From Archangium lansingense (GTDB lineage Bacteria > Myxococcota > Myxococcia > Myxococcales > Myxococcaceae), in the NCBI RefSeq assembly GCF_026626635.1, contig NZ_JAPNKA010000001.1, positions 7,812,001 to 7,876,000 on the forward strand: a DNA stretch of 64,000 nucleotides. The letters run 5' to 3'. Under the pieces are notes generated by a model. That model made no database searches and was not told the DNA's origin. It saw only the letters and a program-made list of their open reading frames with translations. Below, piece after piece: positions 34,741 through 43,627 of the stretch (its first letter is position 1; each line of letters opens with the position of its first letter). The position numbers and the translations under genes are program-made.

Positions 34741-35730
34741 TTACTCGACCCAGAAGGAGTCGGTCATCACGCCGAAGCCCGTCTCCTCGTCGACGAAGAA
34801 GGTGACGCTGTGCGAGCTCCACGGGTCATCCGCGTAGCCGACATGGCAGCCCTTGAACGTGCGGTTCTGGGTCAGCGCCGCGAGGTTCGCCAGCCCGGCC
34901 GTGACGATCGGAAGCTGGCTGCTCACCCTGGCCGCGATGTGCTGATACACGACGCTGCCGTCGACCGGGGTCGGATCGCCCGTCATGCCCCACGGGAGGT
35001 CCTCATCGTCGAAGCCGAAGCAGTCCGCCTGGTAGTTGTAGTAGCCGTGGCCAGTCAGCAGCTCCCACCGGTCGAAGTGGCGGGCCATGACCAGGCCACC
35101 GTTGCCGCCCACGCTCGCGTTCACCGCGGCGATGAGCGTCTCCAGGGGCGCGCTCAGCGTGGCGGCGTTGCGGATGTTGCGGAGGCTCACCGAGCCGATG
35201 CCCGTCGTGTTGGCGATGCCCTGCACCGAGGTGAAGGGGCGCGTGGCGAGCAGGTTCACCGCGCCATTCCACGCGTACGGCAGGACGTCGTGCAGCTCCG
35301 TGGAGCTGATGCTGTTGACGAGGGACACCATCCGGGCCGCGTCATCGGTGGAGAGGGCCAGCTCGTTCTCGATGCCGACGCAGCTCGCGCCGATGAGGCC
35401 CTGGGTGCGGGCGCCGCTCTCAATCTGCTCCAGGCGGGCCGGGCCGACGAGGGGAACCGTGAGGAGGTCCGCCAGCGATACGAACTGCGACGTCGCGCGC
35501 CGGTTGACGAGGTTGGTGACGACGTCGCTCGGCAGGAACGCATCCAGCTTCGCGAACGTCGCCGTGTTCACGAAGGTGAGGATGCCCTGGCACTCCGGAG
35601 CCACATCCACGTCCGTGGTCGTGAGCGGCGCCTGCTGGCGCTCCAGAGATTCCGAGGACGGTTCGGCTTCGGTGCCGCCGCAACCGGCGAGCAGGCTGAG
35701 AGCGAGAAGGGCAGAGCCAATACGACGCAT
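34741..35730 (-). CDS. Lipoprotein with helix-hairpin-helix-like segments
   Basis: 329 residues. Signal peptide with lipobox SLLAGCGG. The body contains two stretches reminiscent of helix-hairpin-helix modules (FVNTATFAKLDAFLPSDVVT...LADLLTVPLVGPARLEQI and FTSVQGIANTTGIGSVSLRN), then a C-terminal domain with several aromatic residues and two Cys (ADCFGFDD, FKGCHVGYAD). Helix-hairpin-helix units bind DNA without sequence preference, but in an exported lipoprotein this may reflect a protein-protein role or DNA uptake. GGAGGAG precedes ATG 35730. Function unknown. Confidence 0.7.
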   Translation of the reverse strand: MRRIGSALLALSLLAGCGGTEAEPSSESLERQQAPLTTTDVDVAPECQGILTFVNTATFAKLDAFLPSDVVTNLVNRRATSQFVSLADLLTVPLVGPARLEQIESGARTQGLIGASCVGIENELALSTDDAARMVSLVNSISSTELHDVLPYAWNGAVNLLATRPFTSVQGIANTTGIGSVSLRNIRNAATLSAPLETLIAAVNASVGGNGGLVMARHFDRWELLTGHGYYNYQADCFGFDDEDLPWGMTGDPTPVDGSVVYQHIAARVSSQLPIVTAGLANLAALTQNRTFKGCHVGYADDPWSSHSVTFFVDEETGFGVMTDSFWVE

Positions 35731-35949
35731 GAGAACTCCTCCGGGGAAATACGACTGAGGGGGAATTCCCTGTATAACAGCCCTCTGACATCCGTAGGTG
35801 TTCCCAGGTTGTTTTAACCGTGTTTCAAAGTGTCCCTCACACCGGAGCGGGGGTGGGCGCTACGGCTGGGAGCCCCGAGACTCACGAGCGTGGTGCGTCT
35901 GACGCGCGGCCTGGAGGGTGTTGGCGAGCTGCATGGGTTCCCTCCCACG

Positions 35950-36924
35950 TCAGGGACATGCGGTCAGCTCGGTCTTCCAGCGGGTCCGGCAGATGTCCGT
36001 CAGGTTGTTCTGCGTATGGAAGACCGTGTGGTCCATGGATATCTCGCCGGCACCGGTCGCGTCCCAGTTCACCTCGTAGGTCGAGTAGGGCGAAGGCCGC
36101 TGGCCGCTGAAGGCAAAGCTGCCGCAGCCCATCAGCGATGATCCGCCGGCGAGCCAGTCTTCTTCCGCGACGGACGCGGCGTCGTCCGAGAAGGCGAGGT
36201 AGCCGCGCTGATCGATCACGACCGCGAAAGAATCCTGAAACCAGCCGAGCACCGACGCACAGTGGTTGCTGTCGCCCTGGACGAGCTGCCCCTTGCCGCC
36301 GAACGCAACCTTGAAGCAGCGGGGCGCGCCGCAGGCGGGCCAGTCGTTCGCGAGTGACACGATCTTCTTCGCGGACTCCGGGTACCCGTCGACGGTCGCC
36401 TTCGGGGCCTGGGACTGCGGGTGGAGACCGAAGGTGGCCTTGGCGCGGAGGAGGTCCTGTCCGCGCTGCTCGAACCACGTGCCATCGAGGATGGCCTGGC
36501 TGCCGGATTCCGCCTTCGGGCTGAAGGACGCCGGTGTCGTCAGCTCGAAACGTCCGAACCCGGTCTCCGTGGGGATGAGGCACGTGCCCTCCGTGAGCTC
36601 GGCGCGCACCTGATTGCTCAGCCCCTTGAACGTGCAGCCCACGGGACGGCCGTCGGGGGTCGTGCCCATCTGCCGCTGCAGCGTCACGGTGCCGCTGAGA
36701 GTCTTCGGATCTTCGACGTAGTCGAGCACCCAGCACGTCGTGCCCCGGTCGAGCCGGTGGTTGCCATAACCAGGGTTCGTGGACTTCACCTGCTTGAGAT
36801 CGATCAACTCGAAGCCGCAGTAGTACTGGGGCCACTCGGGGGGCAACTCCTCCTTCTGCTCGAGCCATGAGAGCTCACAGCCAGAAAGGAGCGAGACGAG
36901 AGCGCAGAGCAACAAGCGGTTCAT
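35950..36924 (-). CDS. Lipoprotein of unknown function
   Basis: 324 residues. Lipobox SLLSGCEL at residue 15. Beta-rich mature region with at least nine Cys, several in pairs likely to form disulfides (YYCGFELID, TTCWVLDY, GCTFKG, GTCLIP, PACGAPRCFK, GCGSFAF, ICRTR, TACP). No family recognised. Its ATG overlaps the stop of the upstream propeller gene (bases 36921-36924), so the two are translationally coupled and probably act together at the outer membrane. Confidence 0.7.
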   Translation of the reverse strand: MNRLLLCALVSLLSGCELSWLEQKEELPPEWPQYYCGFELIDLKQVKSTNPGYGNHRLDRGTTCWVLDYVEDPKTLSGTVTLQRQMGTTPDGRPVGCTFKGLSNQVRAELTEGTCLIPTETGFGRFELTTPASFSPKAESGSQAILDGTWFEQRGQDLLRAKATFGLHPQSQAPKATVDGYPESAKKIVSLANDWPACGAPRCFKVAFGGKGQLVQGDSNHCASVLGWFQDSFAVVIDQRGYLAFSDDAASVAEEDWLAGGSSLMGCGSFAFSGQRPSPYSTYEVNWDATGAGEISMDHTVFHTQNNLTDICRTRWKTELTACP

Positions 36925-39107
36925 GGGACCTTCCAGACGAAGAGGCGGCGCGTCACGACGAGCACACTCCGCCCACCGAGCCTCTCGAAGCGGATGACAT
37001 CGTTCGCGTCGGTGCTGACGAGGTGGGTCTGCAGGGTGACGGTCTGCGTCGCCGTGGGCCAGCGCCAGAGCCGGCTGGCGAGCGCGTCTCCCAGCAGGCA
37101 GTCGTTGTCATTCAGCATCACAGCGCTCTGGGCCGTCTTCAACGCGCCTCCGCTCGCCTGATCGAGGAGCACGCACTGCTCGCCACCGCCGCTGAGACCT
37201 TTGCGGCAGGCCTGAGTACCGGAGACGACGCACTGATAGTGGCCGCTCGGCGAGATGGACACATCCTCGCCCTGCGTCGGCGTCACGCCAAAGACCTCGG
37301 TCTCTTGCGAGGGATTCGTATATGGCACGCGGAAGAGGCGTGTGCCGCGACGCACGACGAGCGAGTCCTGCTCCATCGTCACGAGGACTTCGGTGTTCGC
37401 GTCGTACCACACGAGCATCCGGCGCTCCTGCAGATCGTAGATGCCGCGATGAATGTCCGAGCTCGTCCCCACCGACTGGATCCAGAGATAGCGACCGCCC
37501 GGCGCGAGCCGTGTCTGGTACGGGCTCCTGGAATCCATCGGCTGCTCGTCGAAGCGGATGCCACCGTCGCTCTTCTCGAGATCGACCAGCGCGAGCCGTC
37601 CGTTCGTCGAGGCGACCGCGATGCGCTTTCCATCCGGCGAGAACGCGAGCCGGTAGAATCCCGGCTCAAACGAAGCGTTGCCGCCCTTCTCGAAATCGAG
37701 GACGAAGTCGCGCGTGACGTCACCCTCGGTGAAGTTGGCGTTGAAGTAGTCCGCTGGCTTCCAGAGCGGTGAGCCTTCCGCGACGTTGTACAGGAGCAGC
37801 CGCGGCGCGCCGTTGTAGCCGACAACCGCGAGCGTATTGCCATCCGGCGAGAGTGCCCAACCCAGGGAGATCGTGTTGTCGAACCGGCCGTTCCCGAGCT
37901 TCCGGCAGTCCGGCATCTTGTAGATCTCGATGCGCCGCGTATCGGGCGACTGGCCGACGACGAAGGTGCTCTCGTCGTCGGAGAACCCCGTGCGATGCAG
38001 CTTCGTATTGATGGTCGTGGTGCCGCAAACGGCGAATCGATCGTCCTGGGTGTCGTAGACGGAGTTGCCCACGCTGCAGCCGCCCGGGCCGAAAGCGATG
38101 TAGCGCCCCTTCGGCGAGACCTCGATGTAGAAATCAGGCGACAAGGTGGGTGGCACACCAGGGCTCCCGCCGCTGAAGTTCAGCTCGCGCGCCCGGCCAG
38201 CGGGGGCAAACGCATCGACGAGGAGGCGGCTGTTCGTCTCGAGGTCCAAGGTCTGGATGCCGCAGGACTCCTTGTTCTGTCCGTCGTTCCACGACCAGGC
38301 CGCGAGGCGCCCGGCGTTCGCGCTGAGCGCCCGGGTTTCGGTCGATCCGACAGGCTGGGTCACAGGAGCCCCGAAGAGTGCTCCCTGTCCGAGCCCTTCG
38401 AACCAGGTCGTGTAGCGCGCCGTCGAAAGATCGAGGATGGCCGACCGGAACTTGTAGATGGGCACGAAGACGCGGCCGTCCTCGATGAGACTCGCGTCGT
38501 CACCCAGCGTCACCCAGCCTCCTTCGAGCGCCAGCGTGGTGCCGTTCCACTTCGTCAGCGTTCGATCCTTCGACGCCACGAAGAAGGACGCACCGTCCTT
38601 CGACCAGAAGACACGCGTCGGTGCGCTGTGGTGATGCCCGAGCACGATCTCCGTCGGCACCGGGTTCGCCTGTCCCGAGGCCGGCAGCCCGATCTCGACC
38701 TCCCCTTCGGCGAAGTAGTCCGGCAGGCTCTTGAGCCCCGCGCGGAGCTTCAGCTTGCCGTGCTTCTCCCGCGCGCAGACGTCGACGAGCGAGAAGGTCT
38801 CGTACGTATCCAGCGTCGCGTTCCCACTGGAGTAGTGTACGTCCTCGAGATCGACCAGCGGCGTGTCGGTCGACCAAACAATGTCGTCCTGCGCGATCTT
38901 CCGGTCCGCGACCATGCGAAGCGTGGCACGGCCACAGGTGTATGGACGCACCTGATACGTCCTCTGCGTCATCCCGAACGACTCGAACTTCGGAACGGCC
39001 GTCGGTTCGGGGGGCGTCTCTGTCTTGTCAAAGAGACCGCACGCCGACAGCAGCGTCATCGCTGGCACCAGCCACCAGCCGCTCCAGCTGCTTCGAAAGT
39101 GCATCAT
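36921..39107 (-). CDS. WD40/TolB-like beta-propeller lipoprotein
   Basis: 728 residues. ATG 39107 is chosen over 39122 because GGAGGGGGGAACG precedes it; then a signal peptide and lipobox (AMTLLSACGLF). The C-terminal two thirds carry repeating propeller blades (VFWSKDGASFFVASKD, IEVSPKGRYIAFGPGG, LGWALSPDGNTLAVVG, RLAFSPDGKRIAVAST, TRLAPGGRYLWIQSVG, VSISPSGHYQCVVSG) typical of WD40-like or TolB-like lipoproteins. A preceding N-terminal domain (about 30-150) is unassigned. Likely a periplasmic binding platform; partner is the coupled 36924 lipoprotein. Confidence 0.8.
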   Translation of the reverse strand: MMHFRSSWSGWWLVPAMTLLSACGLFDKTETPPEPTAVPKFESFGMTQRTYQVRPYTCGRATLRMVADRKIAQDDIVWSTDTPLVDLEDVHYSSGNATLDTYETFSLVDVCAREKHGKLKLRAGLKSLPDYFAEGEVEIGLPASGQANPVPTEIVLGHHHSAPTRVFWSKDGASFFVASKDRTLTKWNGTTLALEGGWVTLGDDASLIEDGRVFVPIYKFRSAILDLSTARYTTWFEGLGQGALFGAPVTQPVGSTETRALSANAGRLAAWSWNDGQNKESCGIQTLDLETNSRLLVDAFAPAGRARELNFSGGSPGVPPTLSPDFYIEVSPKGRYIAFGPGGCSVGNSVYDTQDDRFAVCGTTTINTKLHRTGFSDDESTFVVGQSPDTRRIEIYKMPDCRKLGNGRFDNTISLGWALSPDGNTLAVVGYNGAPRLLLYNVAEGSPLWKPADYFNANFTEGDVTRDFVLDFEKGGNASFEPGFYRLAFSPDGKRIAVASTNGRLALVDLEKSDGGIRFDEQPMDSRSPYQTRLAPGGRYLWIQSVGTSSDIHRGIYDLQERRMLVWYDANTEVLVTMEQDSLVVRRGTRLFRVPYTNPSQETEVFGVTPTQGEDVSISPSGHYQCVVSGTQACRKGLSGGGEQCVLLDQASGGALKTAQSAVMLNDNDCLLGDALASRLWRWPTATQTVTLQTHLVSTDANDVIRFERLGGRSVLVVTRRLFVWKVP

Positions 39108-39789
39108 CGTTCCCCCCTCCAATGAGTTACCGCCGCGGCACTGTGCCCGTCGCTTCGGCGCCGTGCTGAGTGGCGCATCACCGTACCACGGCCAGGTAGA
39201 GGAAGCCGCTTGCGGTGGGGTACACCCCTCGCCCCTTGCTACCCCACGGAGAACGCGTCAGGCATTGTCCCTAAGCGCCCGGACATAGATGTTGTCCATC
39301 CCTCGCCATGAGGCCACCGCGGATACGGGGGCGGGGGCGCGCTACACCTTCTGGCCGCGAGTTGTCCCAACTGGTCCGACCATCGGACCAGTTGCTCGAG
39401 TTCGCGCCCGGAAGCCGCCCGTCTCTTCGCACCGAGCCAGACGTGGACAGAAACCATGTCCGGGGGCTTAGGCTCCAGCAGGTGGTCCTGGTAGACACGT
39501 ATGAAGAGGGCCAGGAGCCCGAGGGCCACCCTGCACCGCTCGCACCTGCGCTCTGGCCACCGCAGGAGGCTCTCTGGGGTAGCCGCTTCCCTGCGGCAGC
39601 ACCCGTAAGCCCCCCTTCCTGGCGCGAGCCCCTGCGCCCTGGTGGCGCGCAAGGGGTTGCCCGGGGCCTAGCCCTCGCTCACTCCCACGAGGAGCTCCAG
39701 GCTGTTGCCCACCGGGATGTCCGCGCAAGGAAGGTCGCCCGTTAAGCTGTTCTTCCTGAAGAGGCTGAGCATCGGGCAACCCAGACGAT
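39108..39789. other. Gene-free region with a perfect palindrome
   Basis: About 680 bp between two minus-strand genes. Four overlapping open frames occur (for example 39239-39652 minus, 39308-39745 plus) but none has a ribosome-binding site, a conserved motif or a hydrophobic segment, so I call no gene. The strongest structure is the inverted repeat at 39368-39394. It may hold a decayed mobile element, but no transposase motif was seen. Confidence 0.55.
39368..39394. promoter_or_regulatory. Perfect 12-bp inverted repeat, possible operator
   Basis: CAACTGGTCCGA (39368-39379) and TCGGACCAGTTG (39383-39394) around CCA. Perfect long arms with a 3-bp gap are typical of a dimeric regulator site rather than of an RNA terminator. 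It lies about 260 bp from the nearest start codon (39107, minus). Confidence 0.45.
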
Positions 39790-41403
39790 TTACTGCGTTA
39801 CCACCTGCCCCGCGTCACGGCGGAAGTAGACCTTTGAGTTTCCGCGGTCCACGACCATGGCGTACACCGCGCCCTTGGCATTGCGCAGGAATTCGAACCG
39901 GAGCTGGGTCATGTCGCCCGGGCCGATGAAGCGCGTCGGGGTCAGCGGCCGCAGCGTTATCGGCTGTTGCTTGTTCTCGGTCACCGTCAGTGCGCCATTA
40001 GTGATGCCAACATCGAGCGTTCCGGACTCGAAGTAGCCGGTCAGGTTGCCAGCCAGGTCGTTCGGCACACTGGCATCGAGGCGGAAGGCGCCGGTGTAGT
40101 CGGCCAACACGGCCGGGGCCAGCTCCACCGTGCGCACCAGCGGGTTGATGCCGCGGCCCAGTGCATCCGACAGCGCGTTGCGGATCTCCATCATCAGCTT
40201 GCTGCCTCCGGTGCCGTTGGTGAGGATGACCATGCCGTCGCCGGTTTCCAGGTAGCCCTCGATCCAGGCCTTGTAGCTGTCGTTGGAGCCACCGTGATGG
40301 AAGATGCGGGTCTGGCCGTCGCCTTCCAGGCGCGGCCCGAGGCCGTGAAGGCTCGGAGAGACCTCTGTCATCATCTGCATGGCGATCGGCTGCGGCAGGA
40401 AGCCGCCCTTGCCTCGGTAGCTGTCGAGCAATGTGCCGACGAAGGTGCCCAGGTCGTTGGCGCTGGTCCACAGGCCCGACGCCGCCTGCTCCGGAAAGGC
40501 CTCCCATCCGCGCGGCAATGCAGCGCGCTGGCCGTCCTTGTCGTGGGCCTTGGCAATGTTGCCCAGGCTGGCCGGCAGCGGATTGACGAAAGTGCTGCGG
40601 CGCATGCCGACAGGCTGGAAGAGCTCGTTTCGGGCGATGGTTTCGAACGGCTTGTTCGTGGTGTTCTCCAGCACCAGCTGCTCGACGGTGATGCCGCCGC
40701 CGGAATAGCGCATGCGCGTGCCCGGCTCGAAATCGATGCGGACGGGCTCGTTCTTGGCCGGGGCCACGCCGTCGAGGGTCTGCACGATGGTCGGCAGCTT
40801 CTCGCCCGGCAAGTAGTCCTCGAAGCCCCACACCGTCAGGCCCGAGGTGTGCGACAGCAGCATCCGCAGGGTGACTTTGTCGTGAGCGAAGGCCGGCGCC
40901 TTGGGAATCTGCCACGAGGTCAGGTAGGTGTTGACGTCGCGATCCAGGTCGAGCTTGCCCGCGGCCACCCTGCGCAGCGTCGTAGCGGCAGTCACGACCT
41001 TGCTGACCGAGCCGACGGAGAACAGGGTGTCCGCGTTCACCATCTCCCGGGTGCCCGCTTCGCGCACGCCGAAGCCTGCGGCCTGCACGACCTTGCCGTC
41101 CTTCAGCACGGCAATGGCCACGCCCGGCACGTGGTAGTGGGCCATGCGATCCTGCAGCGACCAGCCCGGCAGCAGTTCACCTGCCTTGAGGGTGGAAGGA
41201 CGTAGGCCGTGCTCCAGTGCGGCGAACAAGTTTGGGGTCTGGCCGTTCGCCTCGGGTGCGGCAGCGAAGACGTTGCCGGCGAACAGCGCGGCCGCGAGCA
41301 GGGTGGTGCCGTGCAACACCGACCTCCTGCGGTGCGCAACAACGGCGGTTCCGACGACGTGCTTCCTGCCGCTGCTCATGTCCTGCGTGTGCATCACTTC
41401 CAT
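39790..41403 (-). CDS. Serine hydrolase of the class C beta-lactamase/esterase family, Tat-exported
   Basis: 537 residues. ATG 41403 follows GGGAGAAGG. The head contains a twin-arginine motif (HRRRSVLHG) and hydrophobic segment (TTLLAAALFAGNVFAAA), so export is likely by the Tat route. Catalytic Ser-x-x-Lys is SVSK in DTLFSVGSVSKVVTAATT; YSGG in RMRYSGGGIT takes the place of Tyr-x-Asn, and HHGGSN that of Lys-Thr-Gly. The C-terminal 120 residues form an extra beta domain seen in esterase/D-aminopeptidase relatives. Substrate unknown (peptidoglycan peptides, esters or beta-lactams are possible). It starts 55 bp after ureD ends. Confidence 0.85.
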   Translation of the reverse strand: MEVMHTQDMSSGRKHVVGTAVVAHRRRSVLHGTTLLAAALFAGNVFAAAPEANGQTPNLFAALEHGLRPSTLKAGELLPGWSLQDRMAHYHVPGVAIAVLKDGKVVQAAGFGVREAGTREMVNADTLFSVGSVSKVVTAATTLRRVAAGKLDLDRDVNTYLTSWQIPKAPAFAHDKVTLRMLLSHTSGLTVWGFEDYLPGEKLPTIVQTLDGVAPAKNEPVRIDFEPGTRMRYSGGGITVEQLVLENTTNKPFETIARNELFQPVGMRRSTFVNPLPASLGNIAKAHDKDGQRAALPRGWEAFPEQAASGLWTSANDLGTFVGTLLDSYRGKGGFLPQPIAMQMMTEVSPSLHGLGPRLEGDGQTRIFHHGGSNDSYKAWIEGYLETGDGMVILTNGTGGSKLMMEIRNALSDALGRGINPLVRTVELAPAVLADYTGAFRLDASVPNDLAGNLTGYFESGTLDVGITNGALTVTENKQQPITLRPLTPTRFIGPGDMTQLRFEFLRNAKGAVYAMVVDRGNSKVYFRRDAGQVVTQ

Positions 41404-41458
41404 GCCTTCTCCCTTTGGAAACGGAAACCGCTCAATCCACCCAGTAGAGGCGTGCGGC

Positions 41459-42310
41459 TCAGCCTCTGCGTATCCAGGGATCATCCCCGAGCAGCGAGGG
41501 CAGGAAGGACAGCCACTCGCGGGTGGTGCGCAGCAGGGCCTCGGCGGAGGAGGCCGCCACGCGGAGCACCAGTCCATCGGGCCCGAGCGGGCTGGCGGAG
41601 CAAACAAGCCCGGAGCGAGGCGTCACGGGCAGGGAGCCCACCTGTGCGGCGAGCGCCTCGCGGGCGGAGTCCAGGGCGGGCCCCACGAGGAGCACGGTGC
41701 CCAGCGCGTCGAAGCGGCCGAGGCGCGCGGGCAGCGCCCCATGGGCCGGGTCGAGCAACCAGCGCTCATCGATCAACGCCCTGCCCTCGCGATGGACCCG
41801 GAGCGAAGAGGCGTAGTGCGTGAAGGCCCAGCGCTCGCCGTTGGCGCTGCGGCCGGCGGTGAGCATCTCCATCAAGACGAGCGAGGCGCTCGGGGCGAGC
41901 TGGATGTCCTGACTCTGCGTATACCGAGCCCCCGAAAAGCACATGGTGGGGTCCGGCACCCACGCAAGCAGGGCTCCCGGGGCCACGCGTGCAGACAGCT
42001 CACTGCGGCAGCCGCGCGGCGAGCGGTAGACGCGGGTGGAGCCCTGGCTCGATAGCAGCGCCGCGGAATCCTCGGCGACGTCCAGCTCCACGGAGAGGTG
42101 GTCCCCATCCACCAGCCCTCCTCCAAGCGAGCTGGTGTAGACCCAGGCGGCATGCCCGTGGTTGCGCGGAGTCAGCAGCCGCAAGGGACTGTGCGCCAGC
42201 GCGGTGGTCACCACGGTCCGGTTCCCCACGCGCTCGAAGGCGAGCTTCGCGCTCCCCGCTCGACTGGTTCGGGCCACTTCGGCGGTCGGTGTGTGCTCAC
42301 TGGCGATCAT
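41459..42310 (-). CDS. ureD: Urease accessory protein UreD, detached from the urease operon
   Basis: 283 residues of the UreD/UreH family, the chaperone that docks UreF and UreG on apo-urease. Recognised by KLAFERVGNRTVVTTALAHS, PLRLLTPRNHGHAAWVYTSS, the family signature GGGLVDGD, and LLSSQGSTRVYRSPRG. It lies 9 kb from ureABCFG, with a CAP-protein gene on the other strand between it and the uricolytic operon. The start is uncertain: ATG 42310 is the nearest plausible; ATG 42349 adds 13 residues. Neither has a strong ribosome-binding site. Confidence 0.9.
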   Translation of the reverse strand: MIASEHTPTAEVARTSRAGSAKLAFERVGNRTVVTTALAHSPLRLLTPRNHGHAAWVYTSSLGGGLVDGDHLSVELDVAEDSAALLSSQGSTRVYRSPRGCRSELSARVAPGALLAWVPDPTMCFSGARYTQSQDIQLAPSASLVLMEMLTAGRSANGERWAFTHYASSLRVHREGRALIDERWLLDPAHGALPARLGRFDALGTVLLVGPALDSAREALAAQVGSLPVTPRSGLVCSASPLGPDGLVLRVAASSAEALLRTTREWLSFLPSLLGDDPWIRRG

Positions 42311-42447
42311 CGGCACATGAGCCTGCCGCGCGCGCGAGACAGACGCCATCTTCGTGAATGACAGGGCCTGCCTCCTCTCCTGGCTGCCTTGCGCACCCGG
42401 GTCCACCTCACCTGGACAATACTTTGAAAACAAAGAACCGTGGCGGA

Positions 42448-43053
42448 ATGCGAATGAACCGTGGAATCTCGTTTCTGGTGGGTGCTGCGCTGCTGGCGGG
42501 CTGTGGGGGCGAGGAGCGTGCCGAGGTGACATCCGAGGGAGTCATTGGCGAGAGCGCGCAGGTGGATGCTCCCGCGGAGGTGCGGACGCACACGGCCCTG
42601 GCGTACTGCGATGATGTGACCACCTGGAGCACGGAGTGGACCGATTTCGAGAACCAGGTGCTCACGCTGGTGAACCAGAAGCGCACGGCGGGCGCCACGT
42701 GCGGCGGCGTGTCCAAGCCCGCAGTGGCCCCGCTCACCCTGGACACGCGGCTGCGCTGCGCCGCTCGCAAGCACTCCAAGGACATGGGGGACAACAACTT
42801 CTTCAGCCACACGGGCTCGAACGGCTCGACGCCGTTCCAGCGCATGACCTGGGCGGGCTACACCTACAGCTACGCGGGGGAGAACATCGCCGCCGGGTAC
42901 AGCACCCCGAGCGTGGTCGTGACGGGCTGGATGAACAGCACGGGGCACTGCAACAACATCATGAACGGCAACTACAAGCACCTGGGCGTGGGGTACTACC
43001 GCTCCGCGACCGGCTACACCCATTACTGGACGCAGTCCTTTGGCGCGCAGTAG
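42448..43053 (+). CDS. CAP-domain (SCP/PR-1) lipoprotein
   Basis: 201 residues. ATG 42448 (MRMNRGISFLVGAALLAGCGG) with lipobox LLAGC; ATG 42454 is an alternative. The CAP domain shows HSKDMGDNNFFSHTGSNGST, YAGENIAAGY and TGHCNNIMNGNYKHLGVGYY, including the His and Glu residues of the CAP cavity. Bacterial CAP proteins have been linked to lipid, sterol or metal binding or protease activity; none can be assigned. It interrupts, on the opposite strand, an otherwise minus-strand nitrogen cluster. A palindromic repeat follows the stop. Confidence 0.9.
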   Translation: MRMNRGISFLVGAALLAGCGGEERAEVTSEGVIGESAQVDAPAEVRTHTALAYCDDVTTWSTEWTDFENQVLTLVNQKRTAGATCGGVSKPAVAPLTLDTRLRCAARKHSKDMGDNNFFSHTGSNGSTPFQRMTWAGYTYSYAGENIAAGYSTPSVVVTGWMNSTGHCNNIMNGNYKHLGVGYYRSATGYTHYWTQSFGAQ

Positions 43054-43065
43054 TCGCTGGGGACT

Positions 43066-43100
43066 ACCCTCACCCCCCGCCCTCTCCCAGAGGGAGAGGG
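43066..43100. repeat. Dispersed palindromic repeat, copy R4
   Basis: ACCCTCACCCCCCGCCCTCT with closing arm CCAGAGGGAGAGGG, in the 58-bp gap between the convergent CAP and allA stops. Positioned to form a hairpin in both transcripts. Confidence 0.85.
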
Positions 43101-43111
43101 TGCATGCGCAA

Positions 43112-43627
43112 TCAGACCTCGACGAGGACCCGCTGCGGCTCGGGGAACTGCACCACCACGCAGTCTCCCGCGCTGCCATCCTCCCAGGCGAGCATCGCGA
43201 ACTCCGCCGGTGCATCCAGCGCGATGATGGGGTGGTGCCACACGCCCCGGTGGTAGTTCACCCCCTGGCCGGAACCGCAGATGAACGCGGCGAGCCGCTC
43301 CACGTCCGGCCCGCCCGACGGAGCCGTCGGCGCCACGCACACCAGGAACCGCGAGCAGAGCATGGGCAGGAAGGCCTGGCTCGAGTGCGGGTGGTGCTCC
43401 AGCAGCTTCACCGTGAACGGCAGCGGCTGCGGCACCGAGCGGAACACAGCAAGGTTTGGCTTCGCCCCCGCGCGATCGCTCTCCAGCCTGGCCGACCAGT
43501 CGAACCGCACCGCCGTGCCCTGGTTCGCCGACGAGCCGCTCTTCAGCCCCGCGGAGACAACGTCTCCATACGGGGCGAAGGCGTCCGGCGTCAGCGGCCG
43601 TGCGAGGATGACCCGGGACGTGCTCAT
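43112..43627 (-). CDS. allA: Ureidoglycolate lyase
   Basis: 171 residues. Releases urea from ureidoglycolate, giving glyoxylate: the last step of the purine route in this operon, with the urea going to urease. Matches the AllA family over its whole length: LTPDAFAPYGDVVS, LLEHHPHSSQAFLPM, AFICGSGQGVNYHRGVWHHP (metal-site His residues) and EDGSAGDCVVVQFPE. Its ATG overlaps the uraH stop (43624-43627), the usual sign of coupling. Confidence 0.93.
   Translation of the reverse strand: MSTSRVILARPLTPDAFAPYGDVVSAGLKSGSSANQGTAVRFDWSARLESDRAGAKPNLAVFRSVPQPLPFTVKLLEHHPHSSQAFLPMLCSRFLVCVAPTAPSGGPDVERLAAFICGSGQGVNYHRGVWHHPIIALDAPAEFAMLAWEDGSAGDCVVVQFPEPQRVLVEV

Noticed and set aside
34723..35817. Plus-strand frame of 364 codons opposite the 34741 lipoprotein
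   Set aside because: The minus-strand gene has a signal peptide, lipobox and ribosome-binding site; the plus frame has none.
39239..39779. Possible transposase or IS remnant in the gene-free region
   Set aside because: No DDE pattern, no terminal inverted repeats with target duplications; only the single palindrome stands out.
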